Shown here: positions 42,075 to 51,036 of the stretch, piece after piece
Numbering within the stretch: the stretch's first letter is position 1
Layout of the letters: every line of letters starts with the position of its first letter
From: Streptomyces plumbidurans
GTDB taxonomy: Bacteria > Actinomycetota > Actinomycetes > Streptomycetales > Streptomycetaceae
NCBI RefSeq assembly: GCF_019857225.1
Contig: NZ_JAFJSY010000039.1
Coordinates: 58,458-122,457, forward strand
DNA length: 64,000 nt
Direction: 5' to 3'
The notes under the pieces: generated by a model
What the model saw: only the letters and a program-made list of their open reading frames with translations
Told to the model about the DNA's origin: nothing
Databases searched by the model: none
Position numbers and translations under genes: made by a program

Positions 42075-44515
42075 TCGTCCAGTGTCTCGCTGCGCAGTGC
42101 CGCGCGGGCCGGGAGGGTTGTGGCCGTCAGGCCGAGGACGACGATCGCTGCGGCGAAGGAGCCGTAGACCAAGGGGGGAATGTACGGTCCCTGCCCGGTC
42201 AGGCCCTTCATCATCGGCACCAGGGTGGCCAGGGCGATGCCCGTGCCTAGGGCGATGCCCGTGAGGGCGACGAGCAGGGCCTCCCAGCGGATCATGCGCA
42301 TCACCTGGCGGCGGGTGGAGCCGATGAGGCGGAGCGTGCTGAGTTCGCGGCGGCGGTCGAGGACGGTCATCACCAGGGTGTTGACGGCGGCCACGGCCGC
42401 GAAGCCGCCGAGGACACCGGCCATCACGGAGTTGGCCCAGGCGTTGAGTTCGCGGTCCAGCGACTGGGCGGCGGTGTAGTCGCCCCGGTCCAGCACGGTG
42501 CCGTACGGCCCCAGTCCGGCGGCAGTTCCGCCCTTCGTCCACAGCTCGGTGTCGTAGGCGGAGGTGACGTGGGCGGCGAGGTCGGCGCGGGCCATCGTGA
42601 CCTGGGACAGGCCCATGCCGCGGCCGTACGTCGCCACGACGAGCGGGGCGGCCCGGGTGCCGTCGGGCAGCCGGAGGTGCAGCCGGTCGCCGACCTCGAC
42701 GTGGGCGTTGCCCGCGAGTTGGGCGTCGACGGCGATCTCACCGCGCTTCAGGGACAGCCGGCCGTGCTCGACGTCCAGGTCCTGGACGGCGGCGAGTGCG
42801 CGGGCGGAGCCCGTGACGCCCTGCGCGGAGGCCGACTCCAGGCCGCCCGAGGCCGGGACGAGCACGGAGGTCCGCAACAGGCCGACCGCCGCGGTGACTT
42901 CGGGGCTGTGCCCGGCTCGTCGTACGGCGTCCTGGGTCAGGCCCGGATCGGCGGTGACGATGTGGTCGGCGAGGATGCCGGCGTGCTGCTGCTCGGCGGT
43001 GACGCGGTCGGTGCTGGTCTGCATGAAGATCAGCACCGAGGAGAACGCCATGGCGAGCACGATCGGGGTGATCGCGGACGCCAGACGGCGGGCGTTGCTG
43101 CGGGAGTTGGCGGCGGCGAGCACGGCGGGGGCGCCGGCGCCGCGCAGCGGCAGGCCGAACAGGGCGGCGCAGCCACGGGCGACCAGCGGGCCGAGCAGCG
43201 CCACGGCGAGCATGAACAGGACGACGATGCCGAGGGCCGCGTTCGCGGCGTCCTCGCCGGTCATGGAGGCGGACAGGCCCGCGCAGACGAAGCCGCCGGC
43301 CGCGGCGGCCAGGCCCAGGGGGGTACGGATCCAGCCGATGCGCAGCCGCTCCACGGACGCCTCGCTCAGCGCCTGCCCGGGCTTGATGCGCGAGCTGCGG
43401 TGTGCGGCGACGTAGCCGGAGAGCAGGGCGGTGAGAAGGACCGCGCCACCCGCGGAGACGAGGGGGATCCAGGAGACGGAGAAGTCGACGGGCCGCGGTA
43501 CGGCTCCCCTGTGCTGCAGTTGCCCGAACCACCAGCGGGCCAGGGCGATTCCGGGCAGGCAGCCGAGGGCTCCGGCCAGCGGGGCCACCAGCAGGGTCTC
43601 GGTGGCGATGGAGCGGCGGACCTGCCGGGGCGTGGTGCCGATGGCCCGCAACAGGGCGAACTCGCGGGCGCGTTGGCCGACGGCGAGAGCGACGGTACCG
43701 GCCGCGGTGAACATGGCGACCACGGTGGCGATTCCGCCGAAGGAGCCGCCGATGCCCATCAGCGTCTCCTTGGCCTCGCCGAGTGAGGGGTCCTCGACGG
43801 TGCCGCGGTCCTCGCCGGTGTACACCTTGGCGTGCTTGCCGAGGGCGTGCGCCACCTGGGACTTGAGGCTCGCGGTGGTGACGCCGTCCGCGGGGAACAC
43901 CGCGACGGCGTCGACACGGCCGGGGTGGCCGGACAGCCGCAGAGCCTCTCCGTCGGCGAACCAGGCGATGGCGCCGGTGCCCGAAGTGGCGGACTTCGTG
44001 GTGCCGGAGACGCGGTAGGTGCGCGTGCCCTCGGGGGTGGTGAGGCTGACGTGCGAGCCGACGGCGGCCCTGCTCCTGGCGAGGACGACCTCGCCGGTGT
44101 GCGGCGGGCGGCCGGAGGTGAGCTGCTCTCCGGTGAAGGCGGTGGAGGCCCAGTTGTGGGCGGTGAGGGGGCCGCCGGGGCCGCTGCCGGGGAAGGTGAC
44201 GTCGGCGACGGCCGTGCGGGCGCCGGGGGCCGAGGCCGCCTTCGCCACCAGGGAGTTGTCGAGGCGGGCGCGGTCGGGGACCGGTTCGCTGTCGGCGTTG
44301 TCGCCGTGGCCGTAGGGGGCGCGCTGGTCGGCGGCGGCCACGACGGGGGCGTGCGCGTAGCGTGTGGGCGGGACGGAGGCGCGGACGCCGGTCTCCAGGA
44401 GGATGCCGCAGGCCGATACGACCATGGCGGCCATCGCGAGCGCGATGAAGGTGCCGACGAACGCCGAGGGTCGGAAGCGGAGGGCCGCGCGGGCCAGCCC
44501 GTTGGGCGCGAACAT
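42071..44515 (-). CDS. ABC transporter permease with two FtsX-like domains
   Basis: An 814-residue membrane protein with an N-terminal helix (FVGTFIALAMAAMVVSACGIL), a large extracytoplasmic domain, a four-helix region near 260-500 and a second FtsX-like set near the C-terminus, as in MacB/LolE-type exporters of Gram-positives. The ATG at 44515 shares one base with the stop of the ATPase gene (TGATG). The open frame upstream of that ATG is the ATPase read in another frame. Likely substrates are peptides, lipoproteins or antibiotics. Confidence 0.88.
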   Translation of the reverse strand: MFAPNGLARAALRFRPSAFVGTFIALAMAAMVVSACGILLETGVRASVPPTRYAHAPVVAAADQRAPYGHGDNADSEPVPDRARLDNSLVAKAASAPGARTAVADVTFPGSGPGGPLTAHNWASTAFTGEQLTSGRPPHTGEVVLARSRAAVGSHVSLTTPEGTRTYRVSGTTKSATSGTGAIAWFADGEALRLSGHPGRVDAVAVFPADGVTTASLKSQVAHALGKHAKVYTGEDRGTVEDPSLGEAKETLMGIGGSFGGIATVVAMFTAAGTVALAVGQRAREFALLRAIGTTPRQVRRSIATETLLVAPLAGALGCLPGIALARWWFGQLQHRGAVPRPVDFSVSWIPLVSAGGAVLLTALLSGYVAAHRSSRIKPGQALSEASVERLRIGWIRTPLGLAAAAGGFVCAGLSASMTGEDAANAALGIVVLFMLAVALLGPLVARGCAALFGLPLRGAGAPAVLAAANSRSNARRLASAITPIVLAMAFSSVLIFMQTSTDRVTAEQQHAGILADHIVTADPGLTQDAVRRAGHSPEVTAAVGLLRTSVLVPASGGLESASAQGVTGSARALAAVQDLDVEHGRLSLKRGEIAVDAQLAGNAHVEVGDRLHLRLPDGTRAAPLVVATYGRGMGLSQVTMARADLAAHVTSAYDTELWTKGGTAAGLGPYGTVLDRGDYTAAQSLDRELNAWANSVMAGVLGGFAAVAAVNTLVMTVLDRRRELSTLRLIGSTRRQVMRMIRWEALLVALTGIALGTGIALATLVPMMKGLTGQGPYIPPLVYGSFAAAIVVLGLTATTLPARAALRSETLDE

Positions 44516-45273
44516 CACGCCGCCGCCTGTTCGAAGGCCGGGCGGGCGGACAGGGCCGTCATGCGCGCGGCGATCTGCTCGGCGGGCGCGCGCTCCAGGT
44601 GGTCGACGATCTCGCCGTCGGCCAGGAACAGGACACGGTCGGCCCAGGCGGCGGCCGACGGGTCGTGGGTGACCATCACGACCGTGGCGTCCTGGCCGTC
44701 GACGGCCTGGCGCAGCAGGGAGAGGATCTCGGCCGCCGTCGTGGTGTCCAGGGCGCCGGTGGGCTCGTCCGCGAAGACGACGTCGGGGTGGGTGACCAGG
44801 GCGCGGGCGATCGCGACGCGCTGCTGCTGGCCGCCGGAGAGCTGGCCGGGGCGGCGCCTGGCCTTGTCGGCCAGGCCGACCTGGGCGAGGACCTCGGTGG
44901 CGCGGCGGCGGTCGGGTCGGCGGCCCGCGAGGCGCATCGGCAGGACGACGTTCTGCTCGACCGTGAGGGACGGCAGCAGGTTGAAGGCCTGGAAGACGAA
45001 GCCGAGCCGGGTGCGGCGCAGTTCGGTGAGCTTGTTCTCCTTCATGCCGGTGATCTCCGTGCCGCCGAGGCGGACGGTGCCGGCGGTGGGGCGGTCCAGG
45101 CCCGCCGCGCACTGCAGGAACGTGGACTTCCCGGAGCCGGAGGGGCCCATCACGGCGGTGAAGCTGCGGCGGGGCAGGGTGAGGTCGATGCCGCGCAGGG
45201 CGTGCACGGCGCCGCCGCCGCGGCCGTAGCGCTTGCTGACTCCGTGCAGTTCTACGGCCCAGTCGCCTGACAT
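44515..45273 (-). CDS. ABC transporter ATP-binding protein (MacB/LolD type)
   Basis: A 252-residue ATPase. Walker A is GPSGSGKST (43-51), the signature is LSGGQ (145-149), and Walker B VVFADEP ends at 171 and is followed by TGALDT. GGAAGGA lies upstream of the ATG. It is the first gene of the operon ATPase-permease-HD hydrolase. Such pairs in Streptomyces are often controlled by two-component or TetR systems; no regulator is adjacent, but an inverted repeat flanks the promoter. Confidence 0.93.
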   Translation of the reverse strand: MSGDWAVELHGVSKRYGRGGGAVHALRGIDLTLPRRSFTAVMGPSGSGKSTFLQCAAGLDRPTAGTVRLGGTEITGMKENKLTELRRTRLGFVFQAFNLLPSLTVEQNVVLPMRLAGRRPDRRRATEVLAQVGLADKARRRPGQLSGGQQQRVAIARALVTHPDVVFADEPTGALDTTTAAEILSLLRQAVDGQDATVVMVTHDPSAAAWADRVLFLADGEIVDHLERAPAEQIAARMTALSARPAFEQAAA

Positions 45274-45284
45274 GCCTGGTTCCT

Positions 45285-45321
45285 TCCGATCCGGGGTGGT
45301 GATTCGAAGCTACGGATCGGA
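45285..45321 (-). promoter_or_regulatory. ABC operon promoter flanked by inverted repeats
   Basis: On the minus strand TAGCTT (plus 45307-45312) is a -10 candidate. TCCGATCCG (45285-45293) and its complement CGGATCGGA (45313-45321) flank it, one arm touching the -10 and the other just downstream of the expected start. A repressor site or a hairpin in the 5' UTR are both possible. Confidence 0.45.
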
Positions 45322-45393
45322 GGCGGGGCGGGCGATGAGGGCGGCTGGCGAATGCGGGCGGGGGTAAACCCCACCAGCCGTCTTCCGGAGCGC

Positions 45394-46584
45394 TCAGCGC
45401 AGGGTCGGCGGCCGGCCCGTCACGGTCGGGCCCTCGCGGCAGATCAGCAGCAGCGCCCGGTCGTCGTTGACGTCCTTCGCGACGGCCTCGATGAGGTGCC
45501 AGGCGGCGCCGTGGAAGCCGCCCGCGACGTAGCGGTCGGCCTCGCCGGTGAGGCGGTCGATGCCCTCGGCGATGTCGCGGTCGGAGGTCTCCACCAGGCC
45601 GTCGGTGAAGAGCATCAGCACGTCGCCGGGGCGCAGCGAGCCCTTGACGGGGTCGAACTGGGCGCCGTCGTAGACCCCGAGGAGGGGGCCCTCGGCGGCC
45701 TTCTCCTCCCAGCGGCCGCTGCCCGCGCTGAGCTGGAGGCCCGGGGGGTGTCCGGCGGAGTAGAGCTCGTAGTCACCGGAGTCGAGGTCCAGGACGAGGT
45801 GGATGGAGGTGGCGAAGCCCTCGTCCCAGTCCTGGCGCAGCAGATAGCCGTTGGCGGCGGGCAGGAACGCGTGCGGGGGCAGCGAGCCCAGCAGGCCGCC
45901 GAACGCCCCCGACAGCAGCAGTGCGCGCGAGCCGGCGTCCATGCCCTTGCCGGAGACGTCGGTGAGGACCGCCTCCAGGGTGCGGCCGCCGTTGGTGCGG
46001 GCGGCGACCACGAAGTCGCCGGAGAAGGACTGGCCGCCCGCCGGGCGCAGCGCCATCTCGCGGTGCCAGCCGATCGGCAGCGTCGGCAGCTTGCTCTGCA
46101 CCCGGATCCGCTCGCGCAGGTCGAAGAGCATGGTGCCGCCGCGTCGCCAGGGCACGCCGACGCGGCTGCGGAACTGGGCGATGAGCAGCCCGAAGAAGCC
46201 GCACGCAGCGACCACGAGCACGACGCCGGGGGTGACCCGGGACGGGCCCTCCGTGTAGGGCCCGAGCTTGACCGACTCGACGATCAGCGCCGTGGCGGCG
46301 GCCGCGTACAGGCCGAGCAGGCTGGCCGGGCGCAGCAGCAGGCCGCCGGCCACGATCGGCAGGACCAGCACGGCCGGTGAGCACCATACGGAGTTGGCGA
46401 GCGTGACGGCCGCGATCACCGGGACGGTGATGAGCAGACCGGCCAGCGCGACCCAGTCCGAACCGTCGCCGCGGAAGTAGTCGACGGCGCTTCTGCGCAG
46501 GCCGGTGCGGACCCGGTGCCACTGCATCCTCAACCGGGCCGTGAACGTGTCGGCTTCCGCGCGCCGCTCTCGTCCTGCTGCCAT
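45394..46584 (-). CDS. PP2C-type (SpoIIE) serine/threonine phosphatase, membrane bound
   Basis: A 396-residue protein. Residues 48-135 contain several membrane segments (VALAGLLITVPVIAAVTLA, VVLVVAACGFFGLLIAQF), and residues 170-390 a SpoIIE/PP2C domain with metal-binding motifs SGDFV, DVSGKGMDAG and DGLVET. It probably dephosphorylates anti-sigma antagonist proteins. The ATG at 46584 is preceded by TAGGGT 9 nt upstream and no Shine-Dalgarno, so a very short leader is likely. Confidence 0.9.
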   Translation of the reverse strand: MAAGRERRAEADTFTARLRMQWHRVRTGLRRSAVDYFRGDGSDWVALAGLLITVPVIAAVTLANSVWCSPAVLVLPIVAGGLLLRPASLLGLYAAAATALIVESVKLGPYTEGPSRVTPGVVLVVAACGFFGLLIAQFRSRVGVPWRRGGTMLFDLRERIRVQSKLPTLPIGWHREMALRPAGGQSFSGDFVVAARTNGGRTLEAVLTDVSGKGMDAGSRALLLSGAFGGLLGSLPPHAFLPAANGYLLRQDWDEGFATSIHLVLDLDSGDYELYSAGHPPGLQLSAGSGRWEEKAAEGPLLGVYDGAQFDPVKGSLRPGDVLMLFTDGLVETSDRDIAEGIDRLTGEADRYVAGGFHGAAWHLIEAVAKDVNDDRALLLICREGPTVTGRPPTLR

Positions 46585-46593
46585 CAGTTCGGG

Positions 46594-46599
46594 ACCCTA
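46594..46599 (-). promoter_or_regulatory. -10 box of the PP2C gene
   Basis: TAGGGT on the minus strand lies 9 nt upstream of the ATG. The predicted transcript would begin 2-3 nt before the start codon. Confidence 0.4.
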
Positions 46600-46734
46600 T
46601 CCATCGGACCAGCTGCTTGGCACGGGAGGTCCCACTTGTCCCCCGTCCGAGGTTCAACTTCACAGTGAACTTCACAGAAAGCCGTTGCGGGTACGGCAAG
46701 GCGAAATTCCCTCGCTCGTCCCGCAATGCCCTGG

Positions 46735-46740
46735 TAGGCA
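46735..46740 (+). promoter_or_regulatory. Leaderless-type -10 box of the acetyltransferase gene
   Basis: TAGGCA followed by 6 nt and the ATG at 46747. The last base deviates from TAnnnT. No Shine-Dalgarno is present. The geometry is the same as before folC, valS and the CYTH-CHAD gene. Confidence 0.4.
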
Positions 46741-46746
46741 TGGTTC

Positions 46747-47976
46747 ATGACGACTGACTTGCGCGTGCTGCGGCAGGACGACTGGGACGAGTGGTACGAC
46801 AACCTGATCCGCGCCTTCGGCGGAATCCCCGAGTCCGCCGAGGAGCGCGCGCTGTGGCGCGAGCTCACGGAGACAGACCGCTCGCTGGGTGCCTGGGACG
46901 ACGATACGTGCGTGGGGACGGCCGGGGCATTCTCTTTCAGGCTGACCGTGCCCGGCGGGGCGGCGGTGCCCGCGGCGGGCGTGACGATGGTCAGCGTGGC
47001 CGCCACGCACCGGCGGCGCGGTGTGCTGCGGTCCATGATGCGGCGGCAGTTGGACGACGTGCGGTCCTGGGGTGAGCCGCTGGCGGTGCTGACCGCCTCC
47101 GAGCCCGAGATCTACGGGCGGTTCGGTTACGGCGTCGGTACGTTCCACGTCAACGCCGAGATCGACACGACCCGCGTACGGCTGTCCGTGCCGCCCGGTA
47201 CCGACGACGTACGGCTGCGGTACGTGGCGCCCGCCGAGGCGCTCGACGCGTGTGAGGCGGTCTACGCACGGCTGGTGCCGGGCCGTGCCGGCATGGTGGC
47301 GCGCGTTCCGGGCTGGGAGCGGCTGGGGCTGCTCGACCCGCAGAGCGAGCGGGAGGGCGCCTCTCCGCTGCAGTGCGTGCTGGCGGAGCGCGGTGGTGAG
47401 GTGGTGGGGTACGCGCGCTTCCGGATCAAGGCGGGCTGGGAGGCGGCCGGGCCCAAGGGGACGGTGGTCGTGCGGGATCTGTACGCGCTGGACCCGGCGG
47501 GGCACGCGGCGCTGTGGCGGTTCCTGTTCGACATCGACCTGACGTCGAAGGTGACCGCACGCGCGCGGCCGGTCGACGAGGCGTGGCAGCACATGGTCTC
47601 CGACGTCCGGCGCTGCTCGCTGCTCGTCCGGGACTCGCTGCACATACGGCTGGTGGACGTGGGGGCCGCGTTGCAGGCGCGGTCGTACCAGGCGCCGGTG
47701 GACGTGGTGTTGGACGTCGAGGACGCCTTCTGCCCCTGGAACAGCGGGCGTTGGCGGCTGACCGGCGACCCGAAGGGCGCGTCCTGCGCCCGCACCGAGG
47801 AGGCGCCCGATCTCGCCCTGACCGTACGGGAGTTGGGCTCGGCCTACCTCGGCGGAGTAACCCTGGACTCCCTCGCCGCGGCCGGACGCGTACGCGAACT
47901 GAGGCAGGGCGCCCTCACGGAGGCGTCGGTGGCCTTCGCCTGCACGGTGCCGCCTTGGCTGCCGCACGGGTTCTAG
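46747..47976 (+). CDS. GNAT N-acetyltransferase of the Eis type
   Basis: A 409-residue protein with the tripartite Eis architecture: an N-terminal GNAT domain with the acetyl-CoA loop VAATHRRRGVLRSMM near residues 83-98, a second GNAT-like domain, and a C-terminal SCP2-like domain. The C-terminus ends in Phe (PPWLPHGF), as required in Eis, where the terminal carboxylate acts as base. Eis enzymes acetylate amines of varied substrates, including some aminoglycosides; the substrate here is unknown. Confidence 0.9.
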   Translation: MTTDLRVLRQDDWDEWYDNLIRAFGGIPESAEERALWRELTETDRSLGAWDDDTCVGTAGAFSFRLTVPGGAAVPAAGVTMVSVAATHRRRGVLRSMMRRQLDDVRSWGEPLAVLTASEPEIYGRFGYGVGTFHVNAEIDTTRVRLSVPPGTDDVRLRYVAPAEALDACEAVYARLVPGRAGMVARVPGWERLGLLDPQSEREGASPLQCVLAERGGEVVGYARFRIKAGWEAAGPKGTVVVRDLYALDPAGHAALWRFLFDIDLTSKVTARARPVDEAWQHMVSDVRRCSLLVRDSLHIRLVDVGAALQARSYQAPVDVVLDVEDAFCPWNSGRWRLTGDPKGASCARTEEAPDLALTVRELGSAYLGGVTLDSLAAAGRVRELRQGALTEASVAFACTVPPWLPHGF

Positions 47977-47992
47977 CGGTGCGTCAGGGGCG

Positions 47993-48802
47993 TCAGGGCT
48001 GCTGGCAGGTCGGGCACCAGAAGAGGTTGCGGGCGGCCAGGTCGGCGGTGCGGATCTCGGTGGCGCAGATGTGGCAGGGCTGGGTGGCGCGCCGGTAGAC
48101 GTACACCTCGCCGCCGTGGTCGTCCACGCGCGGCGGGCGGCCCATCGCCTCCGGGGTGTGCTCGGGGCGGACGGTGTCGATGCGGTTGTTGCGGACGCCC
48201 TCGCGCATCAGGGCGACCAGGTCGGCCCAGATGGCGTCCCACTCGGCGGGGGTGATGTCCCTGCCCGCGCGGTAGGGGTCGATGCCGTGCCGGAAGAGGA
48301 CCTCGGCGCGGTAGACGTTGCCGACGCCGGCGATCACCTTCTGGTCCATGAGAAGGGCGGCGATCGTCGTACGGCTGCGGGAGATGCGCCGGTACGCCGC
48401 CTGCGGGTCGGCGTCCGCGCGCAGCGGGTCGGGGCCGAGCCGGGCGTGTATCGCGTCCTTCTCGGTGTCCGTGATGAGCGCGCAGGTCGTGGGGCCGCGC
48501 AGATCGACGTACGACGTGTCGTTCGCGAGGCGCAGGCGGACCGTGTCGGTGGGCGGCGGGGCCGGGGCGTCACCGAAGGCGACCTTGCCGAACAGACCCA
48601 GATGGATGTGGACCCAGTCGGTGTCGCGGAAGCCCAGGAAGAGGTGCTTGCCGTGCGCCTCGGTGCCGGTGAGCACGGCGCCGCCGAGGAGTTCGGCGGC
48701 GTCCGAGAACTTGCCCTGAGGGCTGGTCACCCGCGGTGCCGTACCGGCGAAGCGGTCGGCGTAGTCCAGTGCCAGCCGGTGAATCGTGTGCCCCTCTGGC
48801 AC
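47993..48802 (-). CDS. Fpg/Nei family DNA glycosylase
   Basis: A 269-residue bifunctional glycosylase/AP lyase. The N-terminus MPEGHTIHRLA carries the Pro2 nucleophile and Glu3. The C-terminal zinc finger has C243, C246, C263 and C266. It removes oxidised bases in base-excision repair. MPEGHT with the Nei-type insertion fits actinobacterial Nei2. AAAGGA precedes the GTG. It is convergent with the acetyltransferase gene, 16 bp apart. Confidence 0.93.
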   Translation of the reverse strand: MPEGHTIHRLALDYADRFAGTAPRVTSPQGKFSDAAELLGGAVLTGTEAHGKHLFLGFRDTDWVHIHLGLFGKVAFGDAPAPPPTDTVRLRLANDTSYVDLRGPTTCALITDTEKDAIHARLGPDPLRADADPQAAYRRISRSRTTIAALLMDQKVIAGVGNVYRAEVLFRHGIDPYRAGRDITPAEWDAIWADLVALMREGVRNNRIDTVRPEHTPEAMGRPPRVDDHGGEVYVYRRATQPCHICATEIRTADLAARNLFWCPTCQQP

Positions 48803-48840
48803 GGTGCGTGGTCCTTTCCGGCCCCCGGAGGGCGTACGGC

Positions 48841-49329
48841 TCAGTCCTGCTGGGGGTGGTGCGCCGGGATCGGGGGCAGCTCGCCCGTCGTCTCGTACTC
48901 CGCGAGCATGTCGATACGGCGGATGTGGCGCTCGTCACCGGAGAACGGGGTGCCGAGGAAGGTCTCGACGAACTTCGTCGCCTCCTCCTGCGTGTGCATC
49001 CGCGCGCCCACCGCCACGACGTTGGCGTCGTTGTGCTGGCGGCCGAGCGACGCGGTCTCCTCGCTCCAGGCCAGCGCCGCGCGCACCCCCTTCACCTTGT
49101 TCGCCGCGATCTGCTCGCCGTTGCCGGAGCCGCCGATCACGATGCCGAGGGAGTCGGGGTCCGCGGCCGTCCGCTCGGCGGCACGCAGGCAGAACGGCGG
49201 GTAGTCGTCCTGGGCGTCGTAGATGTGCGGACCGCAGTCGACGGGGTCATGGCCTGCCGCCCTGAGCCATTCGACGAGGTGGTTCTTGAGTTCGAAGCCG
49301 GCATGGTCGGAGCCGAGGTACACGCGCAT
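48841..49329 (-). CDS. rpiB: Ribose-5-phosphate isomerase B
   Basis: A 162-residue RpiB/LacA-B fold enzyme. MRVYLGSDHAGFELKNHL, the DCGPHIYD segment and the GSGNGEQIAANKVKGVRAAL loop are the family signatures. It interconverts ribose-5-phosphate and ribulose-5-phosphate. The ATG at 49329 has GGAG 4 nt upstream; an upstream extension of 28 codons is poorly conserved in character and is not used. It reads towards the glycosylase gene with a 38-bp gap and is probably co-transcribed with it. Confidence 0.95.
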   Translation of the reverse strand: MRVYLGSDHAGFELKNHLVEWLRAAGHDPVDCGPHIYDAQDDYPPFCLRAAERTAADPDSLGIVIGGSGNGEQIAANKVKGVRAALAWSEETASLGRQHNDANVVAVGARMHTQEEATKFVETFLGTPFSGDERHIRRIDMLAEYETTGELPPIPAHHPQQD

Positions 49330-49534
49330 GGCTCCGAGTGTGACACGGGCGCCCGCGGGCGGCAGCCCCGGGTGGAGCCCAGGGAAAAAGCGCCCTCCAC
49401 CACCGAACCTCAAGGAAACCTCAAATAACGATCTGGATTCAAAGGTTCACGAAATCCTTGGCCTCCGTTTCACTGGTCCGGCCCGTACACCGCTCGTACG
49501 GGGACCGCACACCTGGCGCGAAGGAATTTCCCCA

Positions 49535-50977
49535 ATGACTGGTCTCCAGGCCGGACTGAAGAACCGACATCTGACGATGATCGCCATCGGCGGTGTCATC
49601 GGAGCCGGACTGTTCGTCGGCTCCAGTTCCGGCATCGCCACCGCAGGACCCGGCATCCTTCTCTCGTACGCCCTCGTCGGCACGCTCGTGGTGCTGGTGA
49701 TGCGGATGCTCGGCGAGATGTCCGCGGCCAACCCCACCTCCGGGTCGTTCTCGGCCCACGCCGACCGGGCCCTCGGCCGCTGGGCCGGGTTCTCCATCGG
49801 CTGGCTCTACTGGTTCTTCTGGGTCGTCGTGCTCGCGGTGGAGGCCACCGCCGGCGCCACGATCCTCGAAGGCTGGATACCGGCCGTCCCGCAGTGGGGA
49901 TGGGCCCTGATCGTGATGCTCGTGCTGACCGCCACCAACCTCGTCTCCGTCGGCTCCTACGGCGAGTTCGAGTTCTGGTTCGCCGGTATCAAGGTCGTCG
50001 CGATCGGCGCGTTCATCGTCGTCGGCGCGCTCGCGATCTTCGGTGTGCTGCCGGGCGCCCACAGCGACAAGGCCGGACTCGGCAACCTCACCGACCACGG
50101 CGGCTTCCTGCCCCACGGCCCCGGCGCCATCCTCACCGGCGTCCTGCTCGTCGTCTTCTCCTTCATGGGCAGCGAGATCGCCACCCTGGCCGCCGGCGAG
50201 TCGGAGAACCCGCAGCGCGCGGTGACGAAGTCCACCAACAGCATCATCTGGCGTATCGCGGTCTTCTACCTGGGCTCGATCCTCGTGGTGGTCTCGCTCC
50301 TTCCGTGGAACGACCCCTCGATCAAGGCCAAGGGCTCCTACGTCGCCGCCCTGGACTCCCTCGGTATCGCGCACGCCGGCCAGATCATGAACGTCATCGT
50401 GCTGACGTCGGTGCTGTCCTGCCTCAACTCCGGCCTGTACACGGCCTCCCGGATGGCGTTCTCGCTCGGCGAGCGCGGGGACGCGCCGAAGATGTTCGCG
50501 CAGACCACCTCCCGCGGTGTGCCGAGGGCCGCGATCCTCGCGTCGGTGATCTTCGGCTTCGTCGCGGTGTTCTTCAACTACAAGTTCCCGGACTCGGTCT
50601 TCCTCTTCCTGGTCAACTCCAGTGGCGCGGTGGCCCTGTTCGTCTGGCTGGTCATCTGCTTCTCGCAGCTGCGCATGCGGAAGATCATCCAGCGCGAGGC
50701 GCCGGAGAAGCTCGTCGTGAAGATGTGGCTGTACCCGTATCTGACCTGGGCGACGGCCGCGCTGATCGTGTTCGTGCTGGGCTACATGCTCACCGACACG
50801 GAGCACGACGGGCGCAAGACCATCCTGTGGTCGCTGCTCGTCGCGGCGATCGTGCTCGTCATCGCCTTCATCAAGGAGAGCGTGACCGGCGACCGCACGG
50901 CCGTGGCGGGCGAGTCCTCGGGAGCCTCCGCGGGTGAGTCCTCCGCGGGCGAGCTGGACGAGGTCAAGGCCGGCTGA
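49535..50977 (+). CDS. Amino acid permease (APC family, GABA/proline type)
   Basis: A 480-residue polytopic transporter with about 12 membrane helices. The helix 1 motif GGVIGAGLFVGSSSGIATAGPG and the following GEMSAANPTSGSF mark the APC amino-acid transporter family. The C-terminal tail is Ser/Gly/Glu-rich. GAAGGA sits upstream of the ATG at 49535, and the AT-rich stretch 49415-49440 probably carries the promoter. The open frame upstream is not used because it lacks the family N-terminus. Confidence 0.92.
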   Translation: MTGLQAGLKNRHLTMIAIGGVIGAGLFVGSSSGIATAGPGILLSYALVGTLVVLVMRMLGEMSAANPTSGSFSAHADRALGRWAGFSIGWLYWFFWVVVLAVEATAGATILEGWIPAVPQWGWALIVMLVLTATNLVSVGSYGEFEFWFAGIKVVAIGAFIVVGALAIFGVLPGAHSDKAGLGNLTDHGGFLPHGPGAILTGVLLVVFSFMGSEIATLAAGESENPQRAVTKSTNSIIWRIAVFYLGSILVVVSLLPWNDPSIKAKGSYVAALDSLGIAHAGQIMNVIVLTSVLSCLNSGLYTASRMAFSLGERGDAPKMFAQTTSRGVPRAAILASVIFGFVAVFFNYKFPDSVFLFLVNSSGAVALFVWLVICFSQLRMRKIIQREAPEKLVVKMWLYPYLTWATAALIVFVLGYMLTDTEHDGRKTILWSLLVAAIVLVIAFIKESVTGDRTAVAGESSGASAGESSAGELDEVKAG

Positions 50978-50983
50978 CACAGG

Positions 50984-51030
50984 GGGCGTTGTCCGACCGA
51001 GGGCCTCGTGCGCTCGTGCGGGCAACGCCC
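50984..51030. terminator. Bidirectional terminator between permease and kinase genes
   Basis: Arms 50984-50995 (GGGCGTTGTCCG) and 51019-51030 (CGGGCAACGCCC) form a 12-bp stem with one G-U pair and a 23-nt loop that may itself fold. It lies between two convergent genes. Confidence 0.65.
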
Positions 51031-51036
51031 TTGCTG

